From an uncultured Bacteroidales bacterium (lineage in GTDB: Bacteria > Bacteroidota > Bacteroidia > Bacteroidales > Paludibacteraceae), in the NCBI GenBank assembly GCA_900321775.1, contig ONXE01000033.1, positions 1 through 12,885 on the forward strand: a DNA stretch of 12,885 nucleotides, in the 5' to 3' direction. Positions 1 to 6,444 of this stretch are shown here, one piece after another. A program made the translations under genes and the position numbers. The notes beneath the pieces are model-generated. The model saw only the letters and a list, made by a program, of their open reading frames with translations, was not told where the DNA came from and did not search any database. The number at the start of each line of letters is the position of its first letter. Within the stretch, counting starts at the first letter, position 1.

Positions 1-18
1 TGTATGTGTCCTGACATG

Positions 19-978
19 TTACCCGACGAAGTCGATGATGTGGTGGATGGAAAGGATACCGATGATGTCGTTGGTATCCTCATCTGATGTGACGGCCAGG
101 GTGGTGATGTTGTACTTGTCGAGCAGTTCGAGGGCTTCGGTGAGGAGGGCTTGCTGCGGGACATGTTTGTAGTTGCGGGACATGATATCTCCGGCTTTGA
201 CGGCCTTGAGGTCGGGGAACCTTTGGATAGTGCGTCGGATATCGCCATCGGTGATGATACCCACGGGTTGGTCGCCATCGAAGACGAAGGTGGTGCCCAT
301 ATGCTTGTCTGTCACTTCGGTTACCACCTCCATGAACGAGGCGTCGGTGCTGACGCGCGGAACGGCGGTGGACATGCGGTTACGGACCTTGCCGAGGAGT
401 TGTCTGCCGAGTGCTCCGCCGGGATGGTAGAGGGAGAAGTTCTCGGCCTTGAACTGGCGTTTCTCCATAAGACAAACCACCAGCGCGTCTCCCATGAGGA
501 GTGTGGCGGTAGTGGAGGTGGTAGGTGCCAGTCCGAGCGGGCAGGACTCGTGATCCACATGAACAGAGAGGACAAGGTCGCAGTCTTTGGCGAGATGCGA
601 ACCGGGGTTGCCGGTCATGGCTATTATCTTGCATCCGATGCGACGAACAGGGGCGAGCACGTTGAGTATCTCGGAGGTCTCGCCACTGTTGCTGACGAGG
701 ACCACTATATCCTCGGGAGCGATGATGCCCAGGTCGCCATGCATGGCCTCGGCGGCATTAACAAAGACGGAATGCGTGCCGGTAGAGGCCAGGGACGAGG
801 CTATTTTGTGGGCGATGATGCCCGTTTTGCCGATTCCCATCAGCACCAGTTTGCCTTTGCAAGCCAGAATAGCCTCCACGACAGCGTCGAAATCGCCGTT
901 GATGGTTTCGCTAAGGCGCTGGAACTCGTTTATCTCTTGCTGAAATATCTCTTTTGCTCTGTCAGAATACTTCATCAT
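19..978 (-). CDS. kdsD: Arabinose-5-phosphate isomerase (KpsF/GutQ/KdsD family)
   Basis: This 319-residue protein should interconvert ribulose 5-phosphate and arabinose 5-phosphate in the cytoplasm, the first step of Kdo synthesis for lipopolysaccharide. The SIS sugar-isomerase domain covers about residues 35-195, with GIGKTG (Lys51), AEAMHGDLG (74-84), SNSGET (96-101), DHESCPLGLAPTTST (142-156) and YHPGGALG (184-191). Lys51, Glu144 and His185 fall at positions conserved in the family. Two CBS domains follow, at about 202-255 (ending in GIITDGDIRR) and 265-319. The length matches full-length KdsD, which has the CBS pair. The start overlaps the kdsA stop by 4 bases (ATGA), which suggests translational coupling. 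A second ATG lies one codon downstream. GutQ or KpsF paralogues do the same chemistry; the kdsA neighbour favours the Kdo role. Confidence 0.95.
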   Translation of the reverse strand: MMKYSDRAKEIFQQEINEFQRLSETINGDFDAVVEAILACKGKLVLMGIGKTGIIAHKIASSLASTGTHSVFVNAAEAMHGDLGIIAPEDIVVLVSNSGETSEILNVLAPVRRIGCKIIAMTGNPGSHLAKDCDLVLSVHVDHESCPLGLAPTTSTTATLLMGDALVVCLMEKRQFKAENFSLYHPGGALGRQLLGKVRNRMSTAVPRVSTDASFMEVVTEVTDKHMGTTFVFDGDQPVGIITDGDIRRTIQRFPDLKAVKAGDIMSRNYKHVPQQALLTEALELLDKYNITTLAVTSDEDTNDIIGILSIHHIIDFVG

Positions 979-1775
979 TTTATGTTTTTTACCACTTTAT
1001 CAATCTCTATAGCCTGCTCGAGCAGCGGTCGTATATCCTTGAGGTACAGTTGGTTAGCCGCGTCGGAGATGGCAGCGGGCGGGTTGGGGTGTACCTCGAG
1101 GAAGAGTCCGTCGATGCCCACAGCGAGGGCAGCGCGCATGAGGTAAGGCACCATCTCACGGTTGCCGCCGGTGATACCGGCCTGCGACGAAGGTTTCTGT
1201 ACGCTATGCGTGGCATCAAAAACCACGGGTTTGCCCAGTCGGCGCATCTCGACCAAGGAGGTCATATCCACGACCAGATTGCCGTATCCGAAGGACGAGC
1301 CGCGCTCGGTCAGGAGCACTTTCTCTGAGCCCGCTTCGCGCACTTTGTTGATGACGCCCTGCATGTCCCAAGGCGCCATGAACTGGCCTTTCTTGACGTT
1401 GACCACTTTGCCTGTTCGTGCTGCGGCCTGAATGAGGTCGGTCTGACGGGAGAGGAAGGCCGGAATCTGGAGGATGTCGGCGACACGTGCTACTTCATCG
1501 CACTGCCAGGACTCGTGAACGTCGGTGAGGATAGGCAGAGAGAGCGAATCTTTGACTTCCTGCAGGATAGTCAGCCCATCTTTCATGCCGATGCCCCGTG
1601 CGGAGACGTTGGTGCGGTTAGCTTTGTCGAAAGAGGACTTGAAGATAAGGTCTATCGAGAGGTCGCTGCAGACCCGTTTGAGTTCTGCAGCGGTCTCGAG
1701 TACCATCTCACGATTCTCTATTGCACAAGGTCCGGCAATGAGGAAGAAGCGGGAATGTTCACGGTTGAAAACCAT
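975..1775 (-). CDS. kdsA: 3-deoxy-8-phosphooctulonate (Kdo-8-P) synthase, metal-dependent type
   Basis: This 266-residue TIM-barrel enzyme condenses phosphoenolpyruvate with arabinose 5-phosphate to give Kdo 8-phosphate in the cytoplasm. Visible signatures are IAGPCAIEN (13-21), KSSFDKANRT (46-55), KKGQFMAPWDM (128-138), LTERGSSFGYGNLVVD (155-170), FDATHSVQ (186-193) and LEVHPNP (226-232). In E. coli-type, metal-free KdsA an Asn sits where this protein has Cys17. Cys17 with His190, Glu227 and Asp238 reproduces the metal site of the Aquifex-type class, so I infer a divalent-metal enzyme. The ATG at 1775 is fixed by an in-frame TAA directly upstream. The gene overlaps kdsD by 4 bases, and KdsD makes its substrate. 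A 123-base gap with hairpins separates it from the preceding gene. Confidence 0.96.
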   Translation of the reverse strand: MVFNREHSRFFLIAGPCAIENREMVLETAAELKRVCSDLSIDLIFKSSFDKANRTNVSARGIGMKDGLTILQEVKDSLSLPILTDVHESWQCDEVARVADILQIPAFLSRQTDLIQAAARTGKVVNVKKGQFMAPWDMQGVINKVREAGSEKVLLTERGSSFGYGNLVVDMTSLVEMRRLGKPVVFDATHSVQKPSSQAGITGGNREMVPYLMRAALAVGIDGLFLEVHPNPPAAISDAANQLYLKDIRPLLEQAIEIDKVVKNIK

Positions 1776-1807
1776 TTACAAATTGAAAATTCTTTGTTCG
1801 TAAAACT

Positions 1808-1826
1808 CACACGATCACTTCGTGTG
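1808..1826. repeat. Short perfect hairpin in the leader of kdsA
   Basis: CACACGA (1808-1814) and TCGTGTG (1820-1826) form a 7-base stem with a 5-base loop, 33 bases upstream of the kdsA start. The hairpin is flanked by AATTGAAAAT-type AT-rich repeats at 1780-1791 and 1828-1847. The role is unknown. It could affect kdsA mRNA stability or be part of a dispersed intergenic repeat. Confidence 0.4.
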
Positions 1827-1827
1827 G

Positions 1828-1847
1828 AAAATTGAAAATTGAAAATG
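1828..1847. repeat. AT-rich 7-base direct repeat
   Basis: AAAATTG occurs twice in tandem and is followed by AAAATG. The related AAATTGAAAATT stands at 1780-1791, on the other side of the 1808-1826 hairpin. Repeats of this type are common fillers in AT-rich intergenic DNA. No function is evident. Confidence 0.4.
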
Positions 1848-1853
1848 TTTTCA

Positions 1854-1888
1854 TACCCCTCGGACCTAACTTAGTTAGGGGAGGGGTA
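1854..1888 (-). terminator. Two-part hairpin after the GH16-like gene (possible terminator)
   Basis: The arms TACCCCTC (1854-1861) and GAGGGGTA (1881-1888) are perfect complements. They enclose a second perfect stem, CCTAAC (1865-1870) with GTTAGG (1874-1879), around a 3-base loop. The structure starts 11 bases beyond the stop of the GH16-like gene. On the minus strand it is followed by ATGAAAACATTTTC and not by an unbroken T-run, so it is a poor classical intrinsic terminator. It could be a pause site, an mRNA-end stabiliser or a dispersed palindromic repeat. Confidence 0.35.
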
Positions 1889-1898
1889 GAGGGGACAA

Positions 1899-3092
1899 TT
1901 AGCGTTCGAAGGCGCGGATCCAGGCGATGTCGAGCTGTCCTTCACCGGCCTGATCCTTCGGGGCGAAGGACTGACAGGTGATGTACAAGTTCTGTCCAGG
2001 CATGGGGTTGATGCAACGGAAGACCTCGAAGTCGTTGATTTTCCAGATGATCTCCTGTCGGTTGACAGCCACGGACATCACGTACCACTCGTTGGGGCGA
2101 ATGCCGCGGAGGACTTGCTCTTCCTTGCCGTTCTTGTCGGTGATGCCCACGACGATATGTTTGCCGTTGTAGTGGTACATCTCGATGAGGGGGAATCGGT
2201 TCTCGCCGACGAGGTAGATAGCGCTGTGGCACTTACCGGTTGCGCGCACTTTGGCCAGGAAACGTCCGACAGCCATGCCGAAGGTTCCGCCAGTGTTGAC
2301 GACGGCAGAGGTGTAGTCGAAGTCGTGCATGGTGAAGCCTTTTTTCTCGTGCCAAGCGGGAGCGGTTACGTGCTCTTTCTTGGTGACGATGGACATGATA
2401 CTGTTCTGGATGTTGACATTGCGGTCACCCATGTAAGCCTGTGCTTCCTCGCAATAGGAGAAGTCGCGCTTGAGTTCAGGCTGTTTGAACCAGAATCCGG
2501 CTTTGAAGTCGTTTTTCTCAAGGCTGGGCTCACGGAACGGGGCATTCCAGATGGGTTGCCAGCTCTCGAAATACTCGAGGCTGCGCTTGTCGGCCTTGAG
2601 GTAGAAGCGGATGTTCTCTGAGTTGTGGAGTTCGAGATAGCGTGCCTCGATTTGCCCGCGTTCGCTATGCTGCCAGCGTTTTTTGTCAGCCCAGAAGGCG
2701 TTCTTCTCCTTGAACTCGGGGGTCTCGGTCTCTTCTTTGAGTCGGAGATAGCCTTTGACGGCGATGTTTCCGGCGAGTTGGAGGCGCTCGGCATCAGAGG
2801 TGGCCTTCAAGTATTTCTTGACGTTGCGGTCGCCGGAGAGTTTCTTGAGTTCTGCAAGTTTCTGGTAATACTCGGTGTCCTTGTACTTGCGGGAGGTGTA
2901 TTCCTCTTTCTTCTGGAGGAACTTATCTTCGTTGACTTTGCTGCGCAGCTCCTGATACTCTTTGAAGTAGTCAGACTGTTCTATCTCTTGCAGAAGTTTG
3001 ACCTTCTTCTGCATTTTCTTGACTCTCTTCTCGTAGCGAGAGGTGGATGGCAGTTGGCCGAAAAGGCGTTTAAAGAATAGTTGCATAAGCAT
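1899..3092 (-). CDS. Uncharacterised protein: helical repeats plus degenerate GH16-like (concanavalin A-like) domain
   Basis: This is a 397-residue protein with no signal peptide or membrane segment, so it is probably cytoplasmic. Residues 1-180 are highly charged and predicted helical, rich in Lys, Glu and Tyr, with recurring phrases such as YQEL, LAEL and YLEL and the pair NVKKYLK / NIRFYLK. Residues about 185-397 follow a glycoside hydrolase family 16 pattern: AGFWFKQPEL, a strand ending SIVTKKE (234-240), DYTSAVVNTGGTFGMAVGRF (259-278), AIYLVGEN (291-298), PNEWYVMSVAVN (333-344) and the C-terminal LDIAWIRAF. The GH16 catalytic ExDxxE is not retained; the equivalent stretch reads PLIEMYH (301-307). 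I infer a sugar-binding or structural role and not a hydrolase. The gene begins 41 bases after the gyrB stop on the same strand with no promoter between. ATGs at 3092 and 3086 are both possible starts. Confidence 0.8.
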   Translation of the reverse strand: MLMQLFFKRLFGQLPSTSRYEKRVKKMQKKVKLLQEIEQSDYFKEYQELRSKVNEDKFLQKKEEYTSRKYKDTEYYQKLAELKKLSGDRNVKKYLKATSDAERLQLAGNIAVKGYLRLKEETETPEFKEKNAFWADKKRWQHSERGQIEARYLELHNSENIRFYLKADKRSLEYFESWQPIWNAPFREPSLEKNDFKAGFWFKQPELKRDFSYCEEAQAYMGDRNVNIQNSIMSIVTKKEHVTAPAWHEKKGFTMHDFDYTSAVVNTGGTFGMAVGRFLAKVRATGKCHSAIYLVGENRFPLIEMYHYNGKHIVVGITDKNGKEEQVLRGIRPNEWYVMSVAVNRQEIIWKINDFEVFRCINPMPGQNLYITCQSFAPKDQAGEGQLDIAWIRAFER

Positions 3093-3102
3093 GGTAGTTT
3101 AG

Positions 3103-3126
3103 TAGTTGAATAGCTTAATAGCTTAA
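3103..3126. repeat. 8-base tandem repeat between gyrB and the GH16-like gene
   Basis: TAGTTGAA, TAGCTTAA and TAGCTTAA stand in tandem within the 40-base gap. The last copy also forms a weak AT-rich stem, GCTTAA (3121-3126) with TTAAGC (3133-3138), which reaches into the gyrB stop codon. It is too AT-rich and short to call a terminator. Confidence 0.45.
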
Positions 3127-3132
3127 TAGATG

Positions 3133-5145
3133 TTAAGCGTCAATTTTAGCGTAAGTAGCATTTTGCTCGATGAACTCACGACGAGGAGCCACGTCGTCGC
3201 CCATAAGCATGGCGATGGTTCGGTCGGCCTCGGCAGCGTTCTCGATGGTCACTTGTTTGAGCATACGGCGCTCGGGGTCCATAGTGGTTTCCCAAAGCTG
3301 TTCATCGGACATCTCACCGAGACCTTTGTAGCGCTGTGTTTTGATGAGTTTCTCGTCGCCTCCGCCATATTTGAGGATGAAATCATGCCGTTGCTGGTCG
3401 TTCCAACAATACTCGCTGTAGTTGCCTTTGGAGCACTTGTAGAGCGGCGCCATGGCGATGTAAAGGTGACCGGCGTCGATGACGGCCTTCATGTGGCGGA
3501 AGAAGAAGGTGATGATCAGGGTAGCGATGTGCGCGCCATCGACGTCGGCATCGGCCATGATAATCACTTTGTGATAACGTATGCGGCTGAGGTTGAGCGC
3601 CTTGGGGTCATCGGGAGTACCGATGGTGACGCCGAGGGCAGTGAAGATATTGCGAATCTCTTCGCTCTCGAACACCTTGTGTTCCATAGCTTTCTCGACG
3701 TTGAGGATCTTACCGCGGAGCGGGAGGATAGCCTGGTGAACGCGGTCGCGTCCGGTCTTGGCCGTACCACCTGCGGAGTCACCCTCGACGAGGAAGAGTT
3801 CGCATTCAGCGGGGTCTTTGCTCTCGCAGTCGGCGAGTTTGCCGGGGAGTCCGCCTCCGCTGAGGGGTGATTTGCGCTGTACGTTCAGACGAGCGTTGCG
3901 GGCGGCGATACGTGCCTGGGCGGCCAGGATCACTTTCTCTACAATCTTGCGTGCATCATCGGGATGCTCCTCGAGGTAGTTGGTAAGTGCCTCGCTGACA
4001 GCCTGGTTGACCATACCCATGACTTCGGAGTTGCCGAGTTTGGTTTTGGTCTGGCCCTCGAACTGCGGTTCAGCCACTTTGATGGAGATGACGGCAGTGA
4101 GGCCCTCGCGGAAGTCGTTGGGGTCGATAGTGGATTTGCCGTCTTTGTCGCGAAGCTTGGCCTTCTCGAGGAGTTTGCTTTCCTCGGCGTACTTGTTCAT
4201 GACGCGGGTGAGTGCAGCGCGGAAGCCGGCCACGTGGGTACCGCCTTCGATGGTGTTGATGTTGTTGACGTAGGAGTGTACGTTCTCGTTGAAATCGGTG
4301 TTGTAGATCATTGCCACCTCAACGGGCGTGCCGTATTTGTCGGTGTTGAGGTGAATGACTTCTGAGATGAGCGGGGTGCGGGTCTGGTCGATGTAACGAA
4401 CGAACTCGGAGAGTCCTTTCTCGGAATAATAGACCTCGCGCTTGTAGGGGCAATCGCTCTTGATCTCGTGGCCGTCCTCGTCGAAGGTAGGAACGGCGGC
4501 CTCGCGTTTGTCGGTGAGGGTGATACGTACGCCGGCGTTGAGGAAAGCGAGTTCGCGCATACGGTCGGCGAGTCGGTTCCACTGATAGACCGTCTCGGTG
4601 AAGATAGTGTCATCGGGCCAGAACTGTACGCGTGTACCTGTTCCTTCTTCGGCCTCAACATACTGTCCGGTGATGCGAACGGGGAAGAGGGGCTTGCCTT
4701 TGGCATATTCCTGCTGATAGACGTTGCCGTCTCGGCGGACAGTGACCTTGAGGTGCTTGGAGAGTGCGTTGACGCAGCTGACGCCCACACCGTGGAGACC
4801 GCCGGACACTTTGTAACTGTTCTTGTTGAACTTACCACCGGCGTGGAGGACGGTCATTACAACCTCGAGTGCGGAGCGATGCTCTTTGGGGTGTTCGTCC
4901 ACAGGAATACCACGGCCGTTGTCTTCGACGGTGATGCTGTTGTCCTCGTTGATAGATACTTCTATGTGGTTACAGAATCCCGCGAGCGCCTCGTCAATGG
5001 AGTTGTCCACGACCTCATAAACCAGATGGTGCAAACCCTTGACGGAAATGTCACCAATATACATCGCAGGGCGTTTGCGCACTGCTTCCAAGCCTTCGAG
5101 CACTTGAATACTCTCGGCACCATAGTTTTCTTGTACTTCTGCCAT
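3133..5145 (-). CDS. gyrB: DNA gyrase subunit B
   Basis: This is the 670-residue ATPase subunit of gyrase, which pairs with GyrA to introduce negative supercoils. The GHKL ATPase domain shows KRPAMYIGD (24-32), EVVDNSIDEA (44-53, with Glu44 as expected general base), DNGRGIP (75-81), GGLHGVGVSCVNALS (115-129) and QTKTKLG (365-371, with the ATP-contacting Lys367). The TOPRIM domain has EGDSAGG (Glu454), PLRGKILNVEKA (475-486) and DADVDG (Asp532, Asp534). The C-terminal QRYKGLGEM (604-612) is GyrB-like. The length fits proteins lacking the extra C-terminal insert of E. coli GyrB. I chose the ATG at 5145. The open frame extends 49 codons further, to 5292, but that ATG overlaps the -33 promoter box and the added peptide encodes only the leader repeats. 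It appears to be the first gene of a unit running to kdsD. Confidence 0.98.
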   Translation of the reverse strand: MAEVQENYGAESIQVLEGLEAVRKRPAMYIGDISVKGLHHLVYEVVDNSIDEALAGFCNHIEVSINEDNSITVEDNGRGIPVDEHPKEHRSALEVVMTVLHAGGKFNKNSYKVSGGLHGVGVSCVNALSKHLKVTVRRDGNVYQQEYAKGKPLFPVRITGQYVEAEEGTGTRVQFWPDDTIFTETVYQWNRLADRMRELAFLNAGVRITLTDKREAAVPTFDEDGHEIKSDCPYKREVYYSEKGLSEFVRYIDQTRTPLISEVIHLNTDKYGTPVEVAMIYNTDFNENVHSYVNNINTIEGGTHVAGFRAALTRVMNKYAEESKLLEKAKLRDKDGKSTIDPNDFREGLTAVISIKVAEPQFEGQTKTKLGNSEVMGMVNQAVSEALTNYLEEHPDDARKIVEKVILAAQARIAARNARLNVQRKSPLSGGGLPGKLADCESKDPAECELFLVEGDSAGGTAKTGRDRVHQAILPLRGKILNVEKAMEHKVFESEEIRNIFTALGVTIGTPDDPKALNLSRIRYHKVIIMADADVDGAHIATLIITFFFRHMKAVIDAGHLYIAMAPLYKCSKGNYSEYCWNDQQRHDFILKYGGGDEKLIKTQRYKGLGEMSDEQLWETTMDPERRMLKQVTIENAAEADRTIAMLMGDDVAPRREFIEQNATYAKIDA

Positions 5146-5173
5146 TATTTCAGTTTGTTTGTTAATAATCGAG

Positions 5174-5236
5174 ATGGGGCAAATGGGGCAAATGGGGCAA
5201 ATGGGACTAATAAGGCCAATAAGACCAATAGGGCCA
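5174..5236. repeat. Degenerate 9-base tandem repeat in the gyrB leader
   Basis: Seven consecutive 9-base units are visible on the plus strand: ATGGGGCAA three times, then ATGGGACTA, ATAAGGCCA, ATAAGACCA and ATAGGGCCA. They lie in the transcribed gyrB leader, between the predicted start of transcription and the start codon. The three identical copies suggest recent slippage, while the other four have drifted. Unit gain or loss would change leader length but not the GyrB reading frame. Confidence 0.85.
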
Positions 5237-5266
5237 TTTGCGAGTGTAACGTTTGCGAGTGCAAAG
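5237..5266. repeat. 15-base direct repeat at the gyrB transcription start
   Basis: TTTGCGAGTGTAACG (5237-5251) is followed directly by TTTGCGAGTGCAAAG (5252-5266), 12 of 15 identical. The second copy overlaps the -7 box and contains TTTGC-GAGT-GCAAA (5252-5265), an interrupted palindrome sitting about where transcription should start. It could be an operator or form a small hairpin at the mRNA 5' end; this is inference. Confidence 0.6.
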
Positions 5267-5292
5267 TTACAACTTTTTTGTGAAATGTGCAA
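5259..5292 (-). promoter_or_regulatory. gyrB promoter (Bacteroidetes type)
   Basis: Read on the minus strand, TTG (5292-5290) is followed after 20 bases by TAACTTTG (5269-5262), matching the Bacteroidetes -33 TTTG / -7 TAnnTTTG promoter. The spacer carries an A-tract, TCACAAAAAAG. Transcription should begin near 5255, giving a leader of about 110 bases that contains the tandem repeats. Confidence 0.8.
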
Positions 5293-5361
5293 TAGGGGAC
5301 TGAAAGATTTTTTGCGATAATGGCTCTGAAGGCAGAAAAAGGGGCTTTGGGGGCGATTGTG

Positions 5362-5386
5362 AAAATTCGACAGGGGGTCGATTTTT
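5362..5386 (-). terminator. Likely terminator of the SPFH gene
   Basis: AAAATTCGAC (5362-5371) and GTCGATTTTT (5377-5386) pair over 10 bases with one mismatch around the loop AGGGG. On the minus strand it reads as a short stem followed by ATTTTCAC, 35 bases beyond the SPFH stop. The core stem is only five base pairs, so efficiency is uncertain. The symmetry would also allow it to act on the other strand. The rest of the 5293-5421 gap shows nothing I recognise. Confidence 0.45.
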
Positions 5387-5421
5387 GATGCTGAGAGCCT
5401 TAAATCAAAGATTTCAGGGGC

Positions 5422-6264
5422 CTATTTTCCTGTGGGGAGGGTGATAAGGGGCATGTTGCCGCCGGAATAGGTGGGCAGTTTGCCGTCCCATTTCTCGATC
5501 CAGTCCTCCTGAATGATCATCGTTGAGAGAGATGCCGCAATGGTGCGGTTGTAGTATGCCTCGGCGTCAGCTTTGATCTTCATGGCGCGAGCGTTACCCT
5601 CGGCTTTGGCCACGGCGATTTTGGCGTTGGCTTCCGCCTCTTTGACTTCGTTTTCAGCCTTTAACGCGCTTTGGATGGCGGTGTTTTTAGCGTCAATCAT
5701 GGCGAGGAGCGACTTGGGCGGTGTGATTTTCGAAGTGAATTCTTCGACCATGAAACCCTCTGCCATGAGCGATTTCTCGAGGCGCGTGCGGACGTCGCTT
5801 TCGAAGTTGGCACGGCTGGACATCAGGCTGTCGCTGGTGTATTGGTTCGCGCAAGTGCGGTACGCCTCGTAGATGCAAGTTCGGATGTAACCATCCTCCA
5901 GTTCTTTGACGCCCACGCGGTATTTGGTAAAGATGTCGCAGGCCTTTTCGGGGTTGATTCGATAGGCGATAGTGGGGTCCATTTCGAAGAGGGAGGCATC
6001 TTTGGCATTGACCGAAAACGTCTCGTACTGTTTACGTTGCGTGAAGGTCGGGTAGGTGAACACGTTGGTGGTGATAGGGTTGTAGAACACCCATCCTTTG
6101 CAGGTTCCTTCCACGCCGCCGTATTCGTTGTCCTTGACAGACCATTTGTGAAATTTCACGCCAACTTCGCCGGCATCGACGACAGTGCAACAAGCCATAA
6201 ACAAGATAAGTAGACCAGCCACAATAGCCAGGGCAATTGCCAAACCACGATAATTCTGTTTCAT
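5422..6264 (-). CDS. SPFH/band-7 (prohibitin-like) membrane protein
   Basis: This 280-residue protein has one hydrophobic N-terminal segment (about 8-27) followed by a band-7 domain (about 28-190) containing AGEVGVKFHKW (31-41) and ITPPKSLLAMIDAK (180-193). An Ala/Glu/Lys-rich helical region with repeated KAEN/KEAEANAK/KAEGNAR phrases (202-238) follows, typical of the oligomerising coiled coil of prohibitins, stomatins and HflK/HflC. Such proteins form membrane-bound rings that organise membrane domains or modulate proteases; the partner here is unknown. FMACC (22-26) loosely resembles a lipobox, so a lipoprotein is an alternative to a signal anchor. I chose the ATG at 6264. An in-frame GTG lies two codons upstream at 6270. 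It appears monocistronic, with its own promoter and terminator, and is divergent from the scpB-like gene. Confidence 0.9.
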   Translation of the reverse strand: MKQNYRGLAIALAIVAGLLILFMACCTVVDAGEVGVKFHKWSVKDNEYGGVEGTCKGWVFYNPITTNVFTYPTFTQRKQYETFSVNAKDASLFEMDPTIAYRINPEKACDIFTKYRVGVKELEDGYIRTCIYEAYRTCANQYTSDSLMSSRANFESDVRTRLEKSLMAEGFMVEEFTSKITPPKSLLAMIDAKNTAIQSALKAENEVKEAEANAKIAVAKAEGNARAMKIKADAEAYYNRTIAASLSTMIIQEDWIEKWDGKLPTYSGGNMPLITLPTGK

Positions 6265-6294
6265 AATCACATGTCTTTTTTGTTTGTTTCAGGC

Positions 6295-6328
6295 TACAAA
6301 GTTACTGCTTATTTTTGATATTACCAAA
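6295..6328 (-). promoter_or_regulatory. SPFH gene promoter (Bacteroidetes type)
   Basis: On the minus strand TTTG (6328-6325) and TAACTTTG (6304-6297) are separated by exactly 20 bases, with the A-rich spacer element ATATCAAAAATAAG. The predicted start of transcription lies near 6290, about 26 bases before the ATG. It faces away from the scpB-like promoter, 58 bases apart. Confidence 0.8.
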
Positions 6329-6386
6329 TCTTTTTGCTGAAAAAATGCAAATTGTGTGCTTTTTTATCATTAAAGTTCGATTTTCG

Positions 6387-6420
6387 TTTGCAAATATCAA
6401 AAAAAAGTGTTACCTTTGCA
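6387..6420 (+). promoter_or_regulatory. scpB-like gene promoter (Bacteroidetes type)
   Basis: TTTG (6387-6390), a 20-base spacer and TACCTTTG (6411-6418) match the Bacteroidetes consensus. Transcription should begin near 6424, about 20 bases before the ATG. The spacer ATATCAAAAAAAAG resembles that of the other promoters in the window. Confidence 0.85.
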
Positions 6421-6444
6421 GCCAAAATAAATACTAACGGACAA

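Noticed and set aside
151..1146. 331-codon plus-strand open frame
   Set aside because: It is antisense to kdsD and the end of kdsA, both well supported, and its translation resembles no family I know.
3133..5145. ParE (topoisomerase IV) instead of GyrB
   Set aside because: QRYKGLGEM, the length and the overall motifs fit GyrB; ParE usually has QRFKGLG and is paired with parC, which is not here.
5174..5236. CRISPR array
   Set aside because: The units are 9 bases long and contiguous, without spacers, and no cas gene is present.
3130..5283. Several long plus-strand frames (3130-3870, 3964-4365, 4468-5283)
   Set aside because: All are antisense shadows of gyrB created by its codon bias.
5146..5292. 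49-codon N-terminal extension of GyrB, rich in ICP repeats
   Set aside because: The upstream ATG at 5292 lies inside the predicted promoter, the peptide merely translates the leader repeats, and GyrB proteins begin near the MAEVQENYG start.
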